A stretch of 64,000 bases of DNA, from assembly GCA_016213105.1 (NCBI GenBank), contig JACRBN010000026.1, positions 558,001 through 622,000 on the forward strand. The letters are read 5' to 3'. The notes under the pieces were generated by a model that was given only the letters and a program-made list of their open reading frames with translations, did no database searches and had not been told where the DNA came from. Positions 1 to 7,920 of the stretch are shown here, piece after piece (the first letter of the stretch is position 1; each line of letters opens with the position of its first letter). The translations under genes and the position numbers were made by a program. This DNA comes from Chloroflexota bacterium (GTDB lineage: Bacteria > Chloroflexota > Anaerolineae > Anaerolineales > Villigracilaceae).

Positions 1-659
1 GTGGCGATGACTTTCATGTCGCCCCCCAGTTCGGCGCGGAAGCGGGCCACCATGCCCTCGACCATGCTGACGTAGCCGAACAGCAGCCCCGACTGCATGG
101 CGTGGACCGTGTTGCGGCCGATGACCGAGGGCGGGCGCTGTAGGTCGATGCGCGGTAGTTTGGCGGCGTGAGTGTAGAGCGCCTCGGCCGCCAGGTTGAC
201 GCCCGCGGTGATGGCGCCGCCCAGGTAGTCGCCTTCACGCGTGATGGCATTGAAAGTGGTGGCGGTGCCGAAATCCACCACGCAGGCCGGGCCGCCGTAG
301 AGTTTCATCACGGCCACGGCATCGCACACGCGGTCGGCGCCGACGGCGCGCGGATCCTCGTAGCGGATCTTGACGCCCGTCTTGATACCCGCATCCACGA
401 CCAGCGGCTCCTGGCGCAGATATTCACGGCAGGCCTGCACCACACGCATGGTCAGCGGCGGCACGACCGAGGCCAGCGAGATGCCCGTCAGGTCTTTGAT
501 GGAACGTCCCGCATTCTCGAGCAAGCCGAGGAATTGCAGGCCATACTCATCGGGCATGCGGGTGTGATCCGTGGCCAGCCGCCAGTGACGGACGAGCTGG
601 TCGCCTTCGTACAGGCCAAGGGTCAGGTTGGTGTTGCCAACGTCGATGGTGAGTAACAT
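1..659 (-). CDS. coaX: Type III pantothenate kinase, partial (C-terminus outside window)
   Basis: Cytoplasmic kinase that phosphorylates pantothenate in the first step of coenzyme A synthesis. Reading from ATG at 659, the N-terminus contains the DVGNTN nucleotide-binding motif of the ASKHA-fold type III enzymes. Further in are the GADR motif and the VDFGTATTF segment, both family signatures. About 219 codons are visible against a usual length near 255, so only the last 30-40 residues run off the left edge. The start is set by the MLLTIDVGNTN beginning, which matches the family. No partner gene is visible. I am confident of the family; only the truncation limits the entry. Confidence 0.93.
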   Translation of the reverse strand, partial: MLLTIDVGNTNLTLGLYEGDQLVRHWRLATDHTRMPDEYGLQFLGLLENAGRSIKDLTGISLASVVPPLTMRVVQACREYLRQEPLVVDAGIKTGVKIRYEDPRAVGADRVCDAVAVMKLYGGPACVVDFGTATTFNAITREGDYLGGAITAGVNLAAEALYTHAAKLPRIDLQRPPSVIGRNTVHAMQSGLLFGYVSMVEGMVARFRAELGGDMKVIA

Positions 660-719
660 GCGTGTATTATAACGCCCCGCTTGCGAGTGGACTTGCGGCT
701 TAAGGGTTTCTTATCTAAT

Positions 720-808
720 GATGACAAGGTTCACCGCAGAGGCGCAAAGGTCGCAGAGTTTTTTAGAATTTCTCTGCGCTCTCAGCGGCTCTGCGGTTTT
801 ATTTCACG
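720..808. repeat. Intergenic repeat-like sequence with CCGCAGAG / CTCTGCGG ends
   Basis: The 360-base gap between coaX and the next lipoprotein has no complete gene. Its right part is the out-of-frame tail of that lipoprotein (878 onward). The left part carries an imperfect inverted arrangement of CCGCAGAG and CTCTGCGG around an A/T-rich centre. This resembles the short dispersed palindromic repeats elsewhere in the window. No function is claimed. Confidence 0.35.
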
Positions 809-877
809 GCTTCGATAATTTCGGTCGCCAAAACAAAATAACCAACCTGACATATGAATAATTGTAGGTTATCCTTT

Positions 878-1036
878 TTACCAATCCCAATCACGAACAT
901 CAACGCCAAACTCATAATCCCTTGGCGTTGGGTCGCCTGGAAGCAACTTCAGCTTTATTTTTTCATCTATGATAGCGCGAATCTGACACTCTGTTATTGC
1001 TTGATTTACCTGTTCGAGGCTTAATCTTCCATAGCC
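878..1036 (-). other. Out-of-frame C-terminal continuation of the lipoprotein
   Basis: In the frame shifted by one base at the T7 run, the sequence reads GYGRLSLEQVNQAITECQ and then an Ile/Lys/Asp-rich stretch. It ends in RDYEFGVDVRDWDW with TAA at 878-880. The composition is protein-like and there is no internal stop. A single extra T in the homopolymer would join it to the upstream frame. It is either a real frameshift (pseudogene or phase variation) or a sequencing or assembly error. Confidence 0.6.
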
Positions 1037-1521
1037 AAAAAAATTCTGCTTTTTTGTTGCGGGTGAAATGAGCCTAGAAAAACATTATATCCATCCCATT
1101 TGACTCCAATGTAATTATAGGAAAATTCAATGACTGCACCCGAAGGCAAAAGGTAAGCATCATTATCTACAATAAAAGCCACACTAGTATCAAGATCGCC
1201 AAAATATTCTGTGTCAGGACAGTTTGCTATGATCCGATATGAATGCTTTCCTGGTGCCCAATAATTTTCTTCAAAATCATATTGGAATAATATTGACCAA
1301 CCGAACTCAGGAACTGACGTTGGAGTTAATGTGTCTGGCAAAATGGTTAAAGTTGGAGATGGTGTTTTTGTAAAAAATGGTGTCGGGATGTCTGATAGTG
1401 TTTGTGATGGGATAGATGTTTGTGTTGGCGAAGGAACAGCCGTCACTGCAACACAGCCCGAAGCAAAGATAGCAATGATTGCCAGACAGAATGCCAGAAC
1501 TGGACGAGAAAATTTGTGCAT
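1021..1521 (-). CDS. Lipoprotein of unknown function, probably truncated by a frameshift
   Basis: The start is ATG at 1521, preceded by GGAGG six bases upstream; the longer frame to 1554 has no such site. The 166-residue product has a hydrophobic leader ending in a lipobox (FASGC, Cys about residue 23). A Thr/Ser/Pro-rich stalk follows to about residue 75, then an acidic globular part with several Tyr and Trp. It would be anchored in the membrane and face outward. The frame ends shortly after a T7 homopolymer, and the +1 frame continues as protein-like sequence for about 50 codons (see the adjacent entry). The annotated end is therefore probably not the original one. I do not recognise the family. 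Confidence 0.7.
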   Translation of the reverse strand: MHKFSRPVLAFCLAIIAIFASGCVAVTAVPSPTQTSIPSQTLSDIPTPFFTKTPSPTLTILPDTLTPTSVPEFGWSILFQYDFEENYWAPGKHSYRIIANCPDTEYFGDLDTSVAFIVDNDAYLLPSGAVIEFSYNYIGVKWDGYNVFLGSFHPQQKSRIFLAMED

Positions 1522-1562
1522 GTTTTCCTCCAGAATATCAATGTCCAAACTCATGAGAAAGT

Positions 1563-1616
1563 TTCAGGTTATAGGTTCATTTTAAACCTTCAACCTGGAA
1601 CCTTCAACCTTTGACC
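1563..1616. repeat. Short tandem AACCTTCAACCT-type repeat
   Basis: The stretch contains repeated variants of AACCTTCAACCT and GGAACC. It resembles the GAACGTTGGACG-type repeat found inside metH at about 5093-5137. It is intergenic here, just upstream of the lipoprotein start. Confidence 0.4.
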
Positions 1617-1621
1617 CTCTC

Positions 1622-1738
1622 AATGATTTGGGTGTGTTTCAAATGAGTTGAAAGCATCCTTGAGAAAGTCAAATTTCAGGCGTTTTTCGCCCATCATAAA
1701 GGTAGTTTCAACTGAAATGAAACACACCCCAATGATTT
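1622..1738. mobile_element. MITE-like element, about 101 bp, with 8-bp target duplication
   Basis: Two inverted arms of about 24 bp (1630-1653 and 1706-1729) begin with GGGTGTGTTTCA and differ at only a few positions. They are flanked on both sides by the same direct octamer AATGATTT (1622-1629 and 1731-1738). The interior of about 50 bp encodes nothing. Terminal inverted repeats plus a target-site duplication indicate a non-autonomous transposable element. No matching transposase is in the window; the RAYT at 3.6-4.3 kb uses a different type of end. Confidence 0.72.
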
Positions 1739-1817
1739 CCGCCACCAGATCAAAGCGATTGAACTGCGGCATGATGTAAATCCCATTTGCCCAACTCTTG
1801 AGGCTTAATAGTTTCTT

Positions 1818-3623
1818 CTACGGCTGCTTGATGACCGTCAACACCGCGCCATTGCGCGTGATCGCGTGCATGATCTGCGCCTCAGGGTAGGAGGTCTGAT
1901 CCAGGTTGTAGCGGCTGGTCGAGACGATGTAATCGTAATGCTCCGCGCGCACGTCTTCGTAGGCCGAATACAGCTTGATGTCGGGGCGCAGGTAGAGCAT
2001 CAGATGTGCGGGGCCGTCGACCCAAATCACGGCATTCGTCGGCGCATTCTCGTTCAACCACTCCGACGCCTCGCGATAGGATGTGCCCCAGTAGTCCAGT
2101 TCAAATTTACGCAGCGCGCCTTGTTCCCCGCCGATGAAGCGGTTGTAATAAATGTACTCGTACGGGTGCAGGCGGATGCCATCCACCACGCCTGGCAGGA
2201 TGCACAGGACGATCAGCGCGATTTGCAGCGCGGGCCGCTTGACCTTTTCGAATGCAACGCCTGCCATCCAAAAGACAGGCGGCAGGATGAAGATCACCTG
2301 GCGGAAGTTGTCGTACAGCGGCGAACGCGCGGCGATGAATCCCAGCGCGGGGAGGATGAACCAGATGAGGGTCAGGAGGAGCAGGTCGCGTTTTTCCTTC
2401 GCCCCGATGATCGTCACCGTCAAACCGACGAAGAACAAGGCCCAGACGGGTTCCGTCAACTGGATGCCCAGCAGCACGGGCAGATACGAACGCGGAAGTT
2501 CAGTCGAGGCGTAGAGCGCGCCGTTGAAGAGTACCTGTCCCTGCCAGGGATATTTCGCCATCACCTCGATGCTCTCGACCAAATGCCCAATTGGATTCGG
2601 CCACAGGTACGGCCAGGTCGTATACATGGCGGCCAGGGCGATGAATGCGTAAATTACCAAAGGCAAAATAGCTTGCTTGCCTTTATTGCGTAAAGCGTAC
2701 AGTGCAACGAGTAATCCCGCCAGCGGCCCGAGGACGCGGATGCAAATGGTTAATCCAAGCAGAATGGCGGCGGGAGCGATGGTGAGTAGAAAGCGGAAAG
2801 TGGAGGGGAGGAGTTTGCGATAGAGAAGAATGATGAGGAAAGAAGAAAGAAGAACGAAGGCGGCGCGGATTTGGATGAACAGGACGAAGAATTTCTGAAT
2901 GTAAATTTGCGGATCGGCGGTGTGAATGTCCGAGGCGATGCGCGCAATGAGGTTCGGCTCGCCTGCCGCCGCAGCCTGGACGAGGTTCGTCAGCAGCGCG
3001 TGGAAGGCGTCCGTGGCGACGATGAGTCCGATGACGGAGGCCAGCCACAGAGCGGTGACGATGAGCAGAGTCCGCTTGGGGCGGGGGGAGAGTCCGCTTG
3101 GCGGGAGCGGTTCAAGCGAGTCGAAGAGTCTCAATCCGAAATATAAGGAAAGAAGAAAGAAGGAAAGAAAGGGAATATCCTTCGGGCTGATGAAGGCGTG
3201 GCCGACGAAGAGCGGCTGCGTGGCGAAGAGCAGCGTTGCACCGATGGCCGCAATCGGACTGAGCCAGCGTTTGCCCAACTCATGAAAAGCCCAGATGCCC
3301 GCCAGGAAGGTGAAGAAATACAACAGATGGCGCAGGTCGGAGATGCTCCAGCCGAGGATGGGCTGCAGCGCGCGCGCGCCGAGCGCAACCGCCATCACAT
3401 AGGCAGGGCCATAATTATCGTAGGTGTTGCCCGTCAGCGGAATTGTCCCCGTGGTGGGCCAGGTCGTGTACGCCTCGAGCGCGCTGTCGGCGTACTTGTA
3501 GAACTTGAGCTCATCCCACGATTCCCCGAACCGGCGTGTGATGAGAAGGCCGAGGAGGGCGATTGCAATGAAAATGTAGGGCGAGATAGTATCTCGCCCT
3601 ACGCGTGGGCGTTTAGAAATCAT
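1818..3623 (-). CDS. Polytopic GT39/PMT-type glycosyltransferase
   Basis: The 601-residue membrane protein has about a dozen hydrophobic helices. Its first extracytoplasmic loop carries ESWDE, the acidic pair typical of GT39/GT-C transferases that use polyprenyl-linked sugars. A soluble C-terminal part of about 100 residues follows the last helix. It probably adds a sugar to a protein or lipid on the outer face of the membrane; donor and acceptor are unknown. I use ATG 3623, which overlaps the RAYT stop by 11 bases; earlier TTG/ATG starts (3662, 3659) lie deeper inside RAYT. Residues VGRDTISPY near the N-terminus are encoded by a 27-nt palindrome, so the N-terminus was probably remodelled by repeat insertion. 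Confidence 0.8.
   Translation of the reverse strand: MISKRPRVGRDTISPYIFIAIALLGLLITRRFGESWDELKFYKYADSALEAYTTWPTTGTIPLTGNTYDNYGPAYVMAVALGARALQPILGWSISDLRHLLYFFTFLAGIWAFHELGKRWLSPIAAIGATLLFATQPLFVGHAFISPKDIPFLSFFLLSLYFGLRLFDSLEPLPPSGLSPRPKRTLLIVTALWLASVIGLIVATDAFHALLTNLVQAAAAGEPNLIARIASDIHTADPQIYIQKFFVLFIQIRAAFVLLSSFLIILLYRKLLPSTFRFLLTIAPAAILLGLTICIRVLGPLAGLLVALYALRNKGKQAILPLVIYAFIALAAMYTTWPYLWPNPIGHLVESIEVMAKYPWQGQVLFNGALYASTELPRSYLPVLLGIQLTEPVWALFFVGLTVTIIGAKEKRDLLLLTLIWFILPALGFIAARSPLYDNFRQVIFILPPVFWMAGVAFEKVKRPALQIALIVLCILPGVVDGIRLHPYEYIYYNRFIGGEQGALRKFELDYWGTSYREASEWLNENAPTNAVIWVDGPAHLMLYLRPDIKLYSAYEDVRAEHYDYIVSTSRYNLDQTSYPEAQIMHAITRNGAVLTVIKQP
3576..3602. repeat. 27-nt perfect REP-like palindrome (left flank of RAYT)
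   Basis: Arms of 13 bases around a central G read GTAGGGCGAGATA and its complement. It lies inside the glycosyltransferase frame and encodes VGRDTISPY. The core GAGATA-N-TATCTC is shared with 4266-4292 and 26593-26619. Confidence 0.9.
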
Positions 3624-4257
3624 ATTTGCAATACGTCCATTTCCATTTCGTCCAATCATCAACCAAGCCTGCCTTGACTGGATTGTAAATCACATATTTG
3701 ATAATGCGCTCCAGTTCGGCTTCGTCACGGGCAAAATGGTCATAACTTTCATGCTGCCAGAATGCACCAGTCCTGCCAAGGGCGGCATTTGCCAGTTTGG
3801 CAGAATTGCGCTTGATATTATGCATTATCTTCGTAATGCTGTAATCTGTCGATTCTGTACTTGCAAATCGCGTCAAAACGGCATGAACATGATTGGGCAT
3901 AATGCAATATGCCAATATTTCGAACCATTCATCATCGTGATAGCGAATCGAATTGGCAACGATTTCAGCAATACGATCTTCTTTGAGATAAAAAGGGCCT
4001 AACAAACTTTTGTGAAGTGCGTCATCCCATTTACCAAACAACTTGCGTTGTTCGATATCTTTTATTCGATATCTTTCATCCCGATTATCAATCACGGCCA
4101 GCATTCTCTCGCTTTCCTCCGCCTCATTTTTTAGTGCATCCATCACTTCGTCTGGCAGGCTCCCTGCCAGACGAAAATTGACGAGGAAGGTCGCTCCCCG
4201 AGGCTGGATGTGTGGGAGATGCCTGTGGTAATACTCGCGGTAATCGAGGTTTTTCAT
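3613..4257 (-). CDS. REP-associated tyrosine transposase (RAYT, Y1/TnpA_REP family)
   Basis: The 214-residue protein belongs to the single-strand-specific Y1 transposases that process REP palindromes. The HUH metal-binding motif is visible in IMPNHVHAVL, about residue 115. The C-terminal signature is the SYDHFARDEAELE segment followed by YNPVKAGLV, which contains the catalytic tyrosine region. The length fits the family. Perfect 27-nt palindromes lie 8-10 bases beyond each end of the gene, the arrangement expected for a RAYT with its own REPs. It appears intact, so it may still act on the related palindromes in this genome. Confidence 0.9.
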   Translation of the reverse strand: MKNLDYREYYHRHLPHIQPRGATFLVNFRLAGSLPDEVMDALKNEAEESERMLAVIDNRDERYRIKDIEQRKLFGKWDDALHKSLLGPFYLKEDRIAEIVANSIRYHDDEWFEILAYCIMPNHVHAVLTRFASTESTDYSITKIMHNIKRNSAKLANAALGRTGAFWQHESYDHFARDEAELERIIKYVIYNPVKAGLVDDWTKWKWTYCKYDF

Positions 4258-4265
4258 GGTTCTCT

Positions 4266-4292
4266 GTAGAGCGAGATACTATCTCGCTCTAC
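4266..4292. repeat. 27-nt perfect REP-like palindrome (right flank of RAYT), supplies metH stop
   Basis: Arms of 13 bases around a central C read GTAGAGCGAGATA and its complement. Read on the minus strand, its GTAG arm provides the TAG stop of metH at 4289-4291. Confidence 0.9.
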
Positions 4293-7200
4293 CTCATCAA
4301 CTGCTCGACCCTGCTCTCGCCCACACTGTAATACCTGGCATCCTTGTGATGGACGAGGATCGCGGCGGTGGACTGCTCAGGCATCAACTGATACGCAGTT
4401 GTGAGACTCATGCCGAGTTCCTTTTCGGCGGGCAGCAGCTCGAAGACTTTCTGGTGATCTTCGAGTTCGGGAATGGCGGGATAGCCCCACGAGTAGCGTT
4501 TGCCCTGCTCTTCGCCGAGTCCCAGTTCGCGGCGGATGTGGTTGTGCAAATAGTCGGCGGTGGCTTCGGCGGTTTGGACGGCGAGTCCGTGGGCAAAGTA
4601 GGCTTCGGTGTAATCGTTGGCGGCTTGCATCTTCTCGAAGCGTTCGGTGGCTTCGAGGCCGACGGTCACGACCTGGAAGGCGACCACGTCCAGCTTGCCC
4701 GATTCGACTGAGGCGAAGTAATCGGACAGCGCGAGATGATCGTCATACGGCTGGCGCGGGAAGTGGAAGCGGGTCATCTCTTCGGGGGAGGCGGTGGTGA
4801 CGGTCTCAGGGTTGTAGATGACCAGGTCATCGCCGTCCGCCTGGCAGGGGAAGAACCCGTAGACGGCCTGCGGTTTGAGCCAGCCATCCTTGAGCGCCTC
4901 CTTCGTCATTTTTTGCAGGCGCGCGTCGAACTCTTTCTTTAACTTGTCCCACTCCGCGCCGTGCGTGTTTTTCGCGCCCCATGAGAGGCGATACAACTCG
5001 TTGATGTTGAGGTGCTTGAGCACCATTTCGAGCGGCATGTCCTTGACGACGCGCGGGCCCCATTTGGCGGGATGCGTGATCGGCTCGGGCGTGATCGTTG
5101 AACGTTGAACGTTGGACGCTGGACGTTCGACGCTTTTCGAGGCGCGGCCCATTTCCATATCCGCTTCCCTGTGGACTTGTTCCATCAGCGCGGGCTTGCG
5201 CTCGGGGTCGATGAGTCTGTCCATCGTTTCGAGACCCTCGAACGCATCCTTGCAATAGAAGACGCCAGGCTCGTAGGCGTTGCCATCTTCCGCAAAGAGG
5301 ATGCGGCGGCCAAAGCGGCGGTTGATGGCCGCGCCGCCCACCAGGATGGGGATTTGATGCCCGCGGCGGTGCATCTCGTTGACGATCAGCGGCATCTGCT
5401 TGGACGTGGACACCAGCAGCGCGGAGAGTCCGATGGCGGTGGCGTTGGCTTCCACGGCTTTGGTGATGATCGTCTCCGCGGGGACTTGCTTGCCGAGGTC
5501 GATCACGGTGTAGCCGTTGTTGGCGAGGATCGTCTTGACCAGGTTCTTGCCAATGTCGTGCACGTCGCCATAAACCGTTGCAATGACGACTGTCCCCTTG
5601 GTCACGCCTTCCACTTTCTCAAGATAATTCTCAAGGTGGTTGACGGTCTTCTTCATGACCTCAGCGGATTGCAGCACGAAGGGCAGGATCAACTCGCCCG
5701 CGCCGAATTTGTCGCCGACTTCCTTCATGGCGGGAAGCAGGACGTTGTTGAGGGTGTGGACGGCGATTTCATGCCTGGTCGGGGCAGGGCTTGTCCCTGC
5801 CCCTGGGGTAGACACGGGCTGGGCGGACACGAGACCCGCCCTTACGATGATCTCATCGATATCCGCTTCCACGCCTTCCTTGTGACGGTGGACGATGCTC
5901 CAGTGCAGGCGCTGTTCGGGGGTCATGCCTTCGGTCGGGTCGACGAGCGACGACTCGCTGGTCGGCGTGACATTTTCGTAATATTCGATGTAACGCTGCA
6001 GCGCATCCTTGCGGCGATTGAAGAGCAGGTCTTCAGCCATTTCCTTTTCTTCGGCGGAGATGTCGGCGTAGGCGGTGACGTGGGCGGGATTGATGATGGC
6101 CATGTCCATGCCTGCCTGGACGCAGTGATACAGCATGATCGAGTTCAGCACGGGACGCGCATGTTGGGCCAGGCCAAAGGACAGGTTGCTGACGCCCAGC
6201 GAGGCCATCACGCCAGGCAAGTGCTGTTTGATCAAGCGGATGCCTTCGATAGTCTCGATGGCCGAGTCGACGAATTCCTCGTCGCCTGTGGCCAGGGTGA
6301 AGGTCAACGCATCGTAGACCAAATCTTCGGGCTTGAGTCCGTGATCGTTGACGGCGATGTCGTAGATGCGTTTGGCGACTTCGAGTTTGCGCTCGCGTGT
6401 CTTGGCCATGCCCTGCTCGTCAATCGTCAGAACGATGACCGCGGCATTGTGTTCCTTGGCCAATTTGAATATCTTGTCAGCCTTCTCGCGGCCCGACTCG
6501 AGATGCGTCGAGTTGATCAGGCAGCGCCCAGGCGCGGTCTTGAGCGCGACTTCGAGCACGTCCAGTTCGGTGGTGTCGATCACGAGCGGAACGTCTACAC
6601 CCATTTCGAGTTTCTTGACCACCTTGCGCATCAGCTCGACTTCGTCGGGGCGTTCGGTGACGGCGCAGGAGATGTCGAGCGCGTGCGCGCCGAACTCCAC
6701 CTGTTCGCGGGCCACTTCGAGGATGCCGTCATAGTCCTCTTCGAGCAGCAGACGCTTGAACTTGCGCGAGCCTTGTGCGTTGCAGCGTTCGCCGAGCAGG
6801 GTGGGCGGGGGATCCTGTCGCATGGAAATGGCCGACATGGCGGAGGCAAGCTGGGGCGTCGACTGGGATGGGCGTTTCGTCCCAGGGTGTGAATCCAGTT
6901 TCTCGACCAGGCGGCGCAGGTGCTCGGGCGTCGTCCCGCAGCATCCGCCCACGACCGAGATGTTGTATTTGGTCACGAACTCGAACAGGTCGTTCGCGAA
7001 TGGTTCAGGCTCCAGCGGATAAACGGCCTGGCCGTCGACGTTGAGCGGCAGCCCCGCGTTGGGGATGCACGAGACGGGTAGCGTGGAATTTTCGCCGAGG
7101 ATGCGGATGGGCTCGCGCATGTGTTCAGGGCCTGTGGAGCAGTTCAGGCCGATGACATCGATGCCCATGCCTTCGAGAATGGCCAGCGCGGCGTTGACGT

Positions 7201-7894
7201 CGGTGCCGAGCAACATGCGGCCTGTCGTGTCGAGCGTGACCTGGGCCTGGATCGGCAGCGACTGGCCCGTCTCGTCGAAGGCTTTGTGGATGCCTGTGAT
7301 GACAGCTTTGACTTCGAGGATGTCCTGCGAGGTCTCGATCAGCAGCAAATCCACGCCGCCGCGGATGAGGCCGACGGCCTGCTCGCGGAAGGTGTCGGCC
7401 AGCTCGTCGAAGCTGACGTTGGACAGCTCGGGGTCATTGGCGGAGGGCAGCTTGCCCGAGGGGCCGATGGAGCCAGCGACGAAACGGGGTTGGGGTTGTC
7501 GGGGCGACCCTTGTGGTCGCCCTTCTGGGACAGGGACAAGCCCTGTCCTTACGGAATACTCGTCAGCAACCTTTCGCGCCAGTCTCGCGGCAGTCTCGTT
7601 GAGTTCGAGCACGCGATCCTGCAGGCCGTATTCCTTCATCGTGATGCGGTTGGAGCGGAAGGTGTCCGTTTCGAGCACGTCCACGCCGACTTCGAGGAAG
7701 GAGCGGTGGACTTTTTCCACGGCTTCGGGATACGAGATGACGAGATAGTCGTTGCATCCGTTGTATTGCTCGCCGCCGAAATGCTGGGCGGTCAGGTTTT
7801 GCAGTTGCAGGCTGGTGCCCATCGCGCCATCGAAGACGAGCACTTTCTTTGCGAGGGCGTCAAGGTAGCGGCGGTTGGTGTAGGTTCTTTTCAT
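4289..7894 (-). CDS. metH: Cobalamin-dependent methionine synthase
   Basis: The enzyme transfers a methyl group from methyltetrahydrofolate to homocysteine through cobalamin. Start ATG 7894 has TAGGAG six bases upstream; the product is 1201 residues. Domains in order: homocysteine-binding domain with zinc ligands in GLNCSTG and GGCCGTTPEHL (residues 1-310); pterin-binding domain starting ERCNAQGSRKFKRLL (about 345-620); cobalamin domain with GDVHDIGKN, where His is the cobalt ligand (about 775); and a complete SAM-reactivation domain with RYSWGYPAIPELEDH near the end. All four modules are present, so it should be self-reactivating. It is the last gene behind the SAM riboswitch at 9.2 kb, 26 bases after the glycosylase. 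Palindromic repeats have inserted in frame at residues about 113-131 and 683-704, and another repeat encodes about 918-934; all fall in linkers or loops. Confidence 0.97.
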   Translation of the reverse strand: MKRTYTNRRYLDALAKKVLVFDGAMGTSLQLQNLTAQHFGGEQYNGCNDYLVISYPEAVEKVHRSFLEVGVDVLETDTFRSNRITMKEYGLQDRVLELNETAARLARKVADEYSVRTGLVPVPEGRPQGSPRQPQPRFVAGSIGPSGKLPSANDPELSNVSFDELADTFREQAVGLIRGGVDLLLIETSQDILEVKAVITGIHKAFDETGQSLPIQAQVTLDTTGRMLLGTDVNAALAILEGMGIDVIGLNCSTGPEHMREPIRILGENSTLPVSCIPNAGLPLNVDGQAVYPLEPEPFANDLFEFVTKYNISVVGGCCGTTPEHLRRLVEKLDSHPGTKRPSQSTPQLASAMSAISMRQDPPPTLLGERCNAQGSRKFKRLLLEEDYDGILEVAREQVEFGAHALDISCAVTERPDEVELMRKVVKKLEMGVDVPLVIDTTELDVLEVALKTAPGRCLINSTHLESGREKADKIFKLAKEHNAAVIVLTIDEQGMAKTRERKLEVAKRIYDIAVNDHGLKPEDLVYDALTFTLATGDEEFVDSAIETIEGIRLIKQHLPGVMASLGVSNLSFGLAQHARPVLNSIMLYHCVQAGMDMAIINPAHVTAYADISAEEKEMAEDLLFNRRKDALQRYIEYYENVTPTSESSLVDPTEGMTPEQRLHWSIVHRHKEGVEADIDEIIVRAGLVSAQPVSTPGAGTSPAPTRHEIAVHTLNNVLLPAMKEVGDKFGAGELILPFVLQSAEVMKKTVNHLENYLEKVEGVTKGTVVIATVYGDVHDIGKNLVKTILANNGYTVIDLGKQVPAETIITKAVEANATAIGLSALLVSTSKQMPLIVNEMHRRGHQIPILVGGAAINRRFGRRILFAEDGNAYEPGVFYCKDAFEGLETMDRLIDPERKPALMEQVHREADMEMGRASKSVERPASNVQRSTITPEPITHPAKWGPRVVKDMPLEMVLKHLNINELYRLSWGAKNTHGAEWDKLKKEFDARLQKMTKEALKDGWLKPQAVYGFFPCQADGDDLVIYNPETVTTASPEEMTRFHFPRQPYDDHLALSDYFASVESGKLDVVAFQVVTVGLEATERFEKMQAANDYTEAYFAHGLAVQTAEATADYLHNHIRRELGLGEEQGKRYSWGYPAIPELEDHQKVFELLPAEKELGMSLTTAYQLMPEQSTAAILVHHKDARYYSVGESRVEQLMR
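5093..5137. repeat. GAACGTTGGACG-type direct repeat inside metH
   Basis: Variants of GAACGTTG, GTTGGACGCTGGACG and GTTCGACG follow one another and are read in frame as SVERPASNVQRSTI between the cobalamin and activation domains. Other MetH proteins have a variable linker here, so the insert is likely tolerated. Confidence 0.6.
5781..5841. repeat. Two adjacent palindromes inserted in frame in metH
   Basis: The first hairpin is GGGGCAGGG/CCCTGCCCC with a CTTGT loop (5781-5803). The second is GGGCGG/CCGCCC (5821-5841). Together they encode a Gly/Pro/Ala/Thr-rich stretch of MetH between the pterin and cobalamin domains. Confidence 0.75.
7502..7548. repeat. Two adjacent palindromes inserted in frame near the metH 5' end
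   Basis: Hairpins GGGCGACC/GGTCGCCC (7502-7522) and GGACAGGG/CCCTGTCC (7528-7548) both have five-base loops. They encode the VPVPEGRPQGSPR stretch inside the homocysteine domain, just before the conserved FVAGSIGP. Confidence 0.78.
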
Positions 7895-7920
7895 AAGGCT
7901 CCTAAGTTTTAGCCACGGAT

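Noticed and set aside
5093-5137. Possible CRISPR-like direct repeats in metH
   Set aside because: The units are short, without regular spacers, and the stretch is translated in frame as part of MetH.
5105-6892. A 595-codon open frame on the plus strand opposite metH
   Set aside because: Same cause: codon bias of metH leaves the opposite strand open. No family resemblance and no ribosome site.
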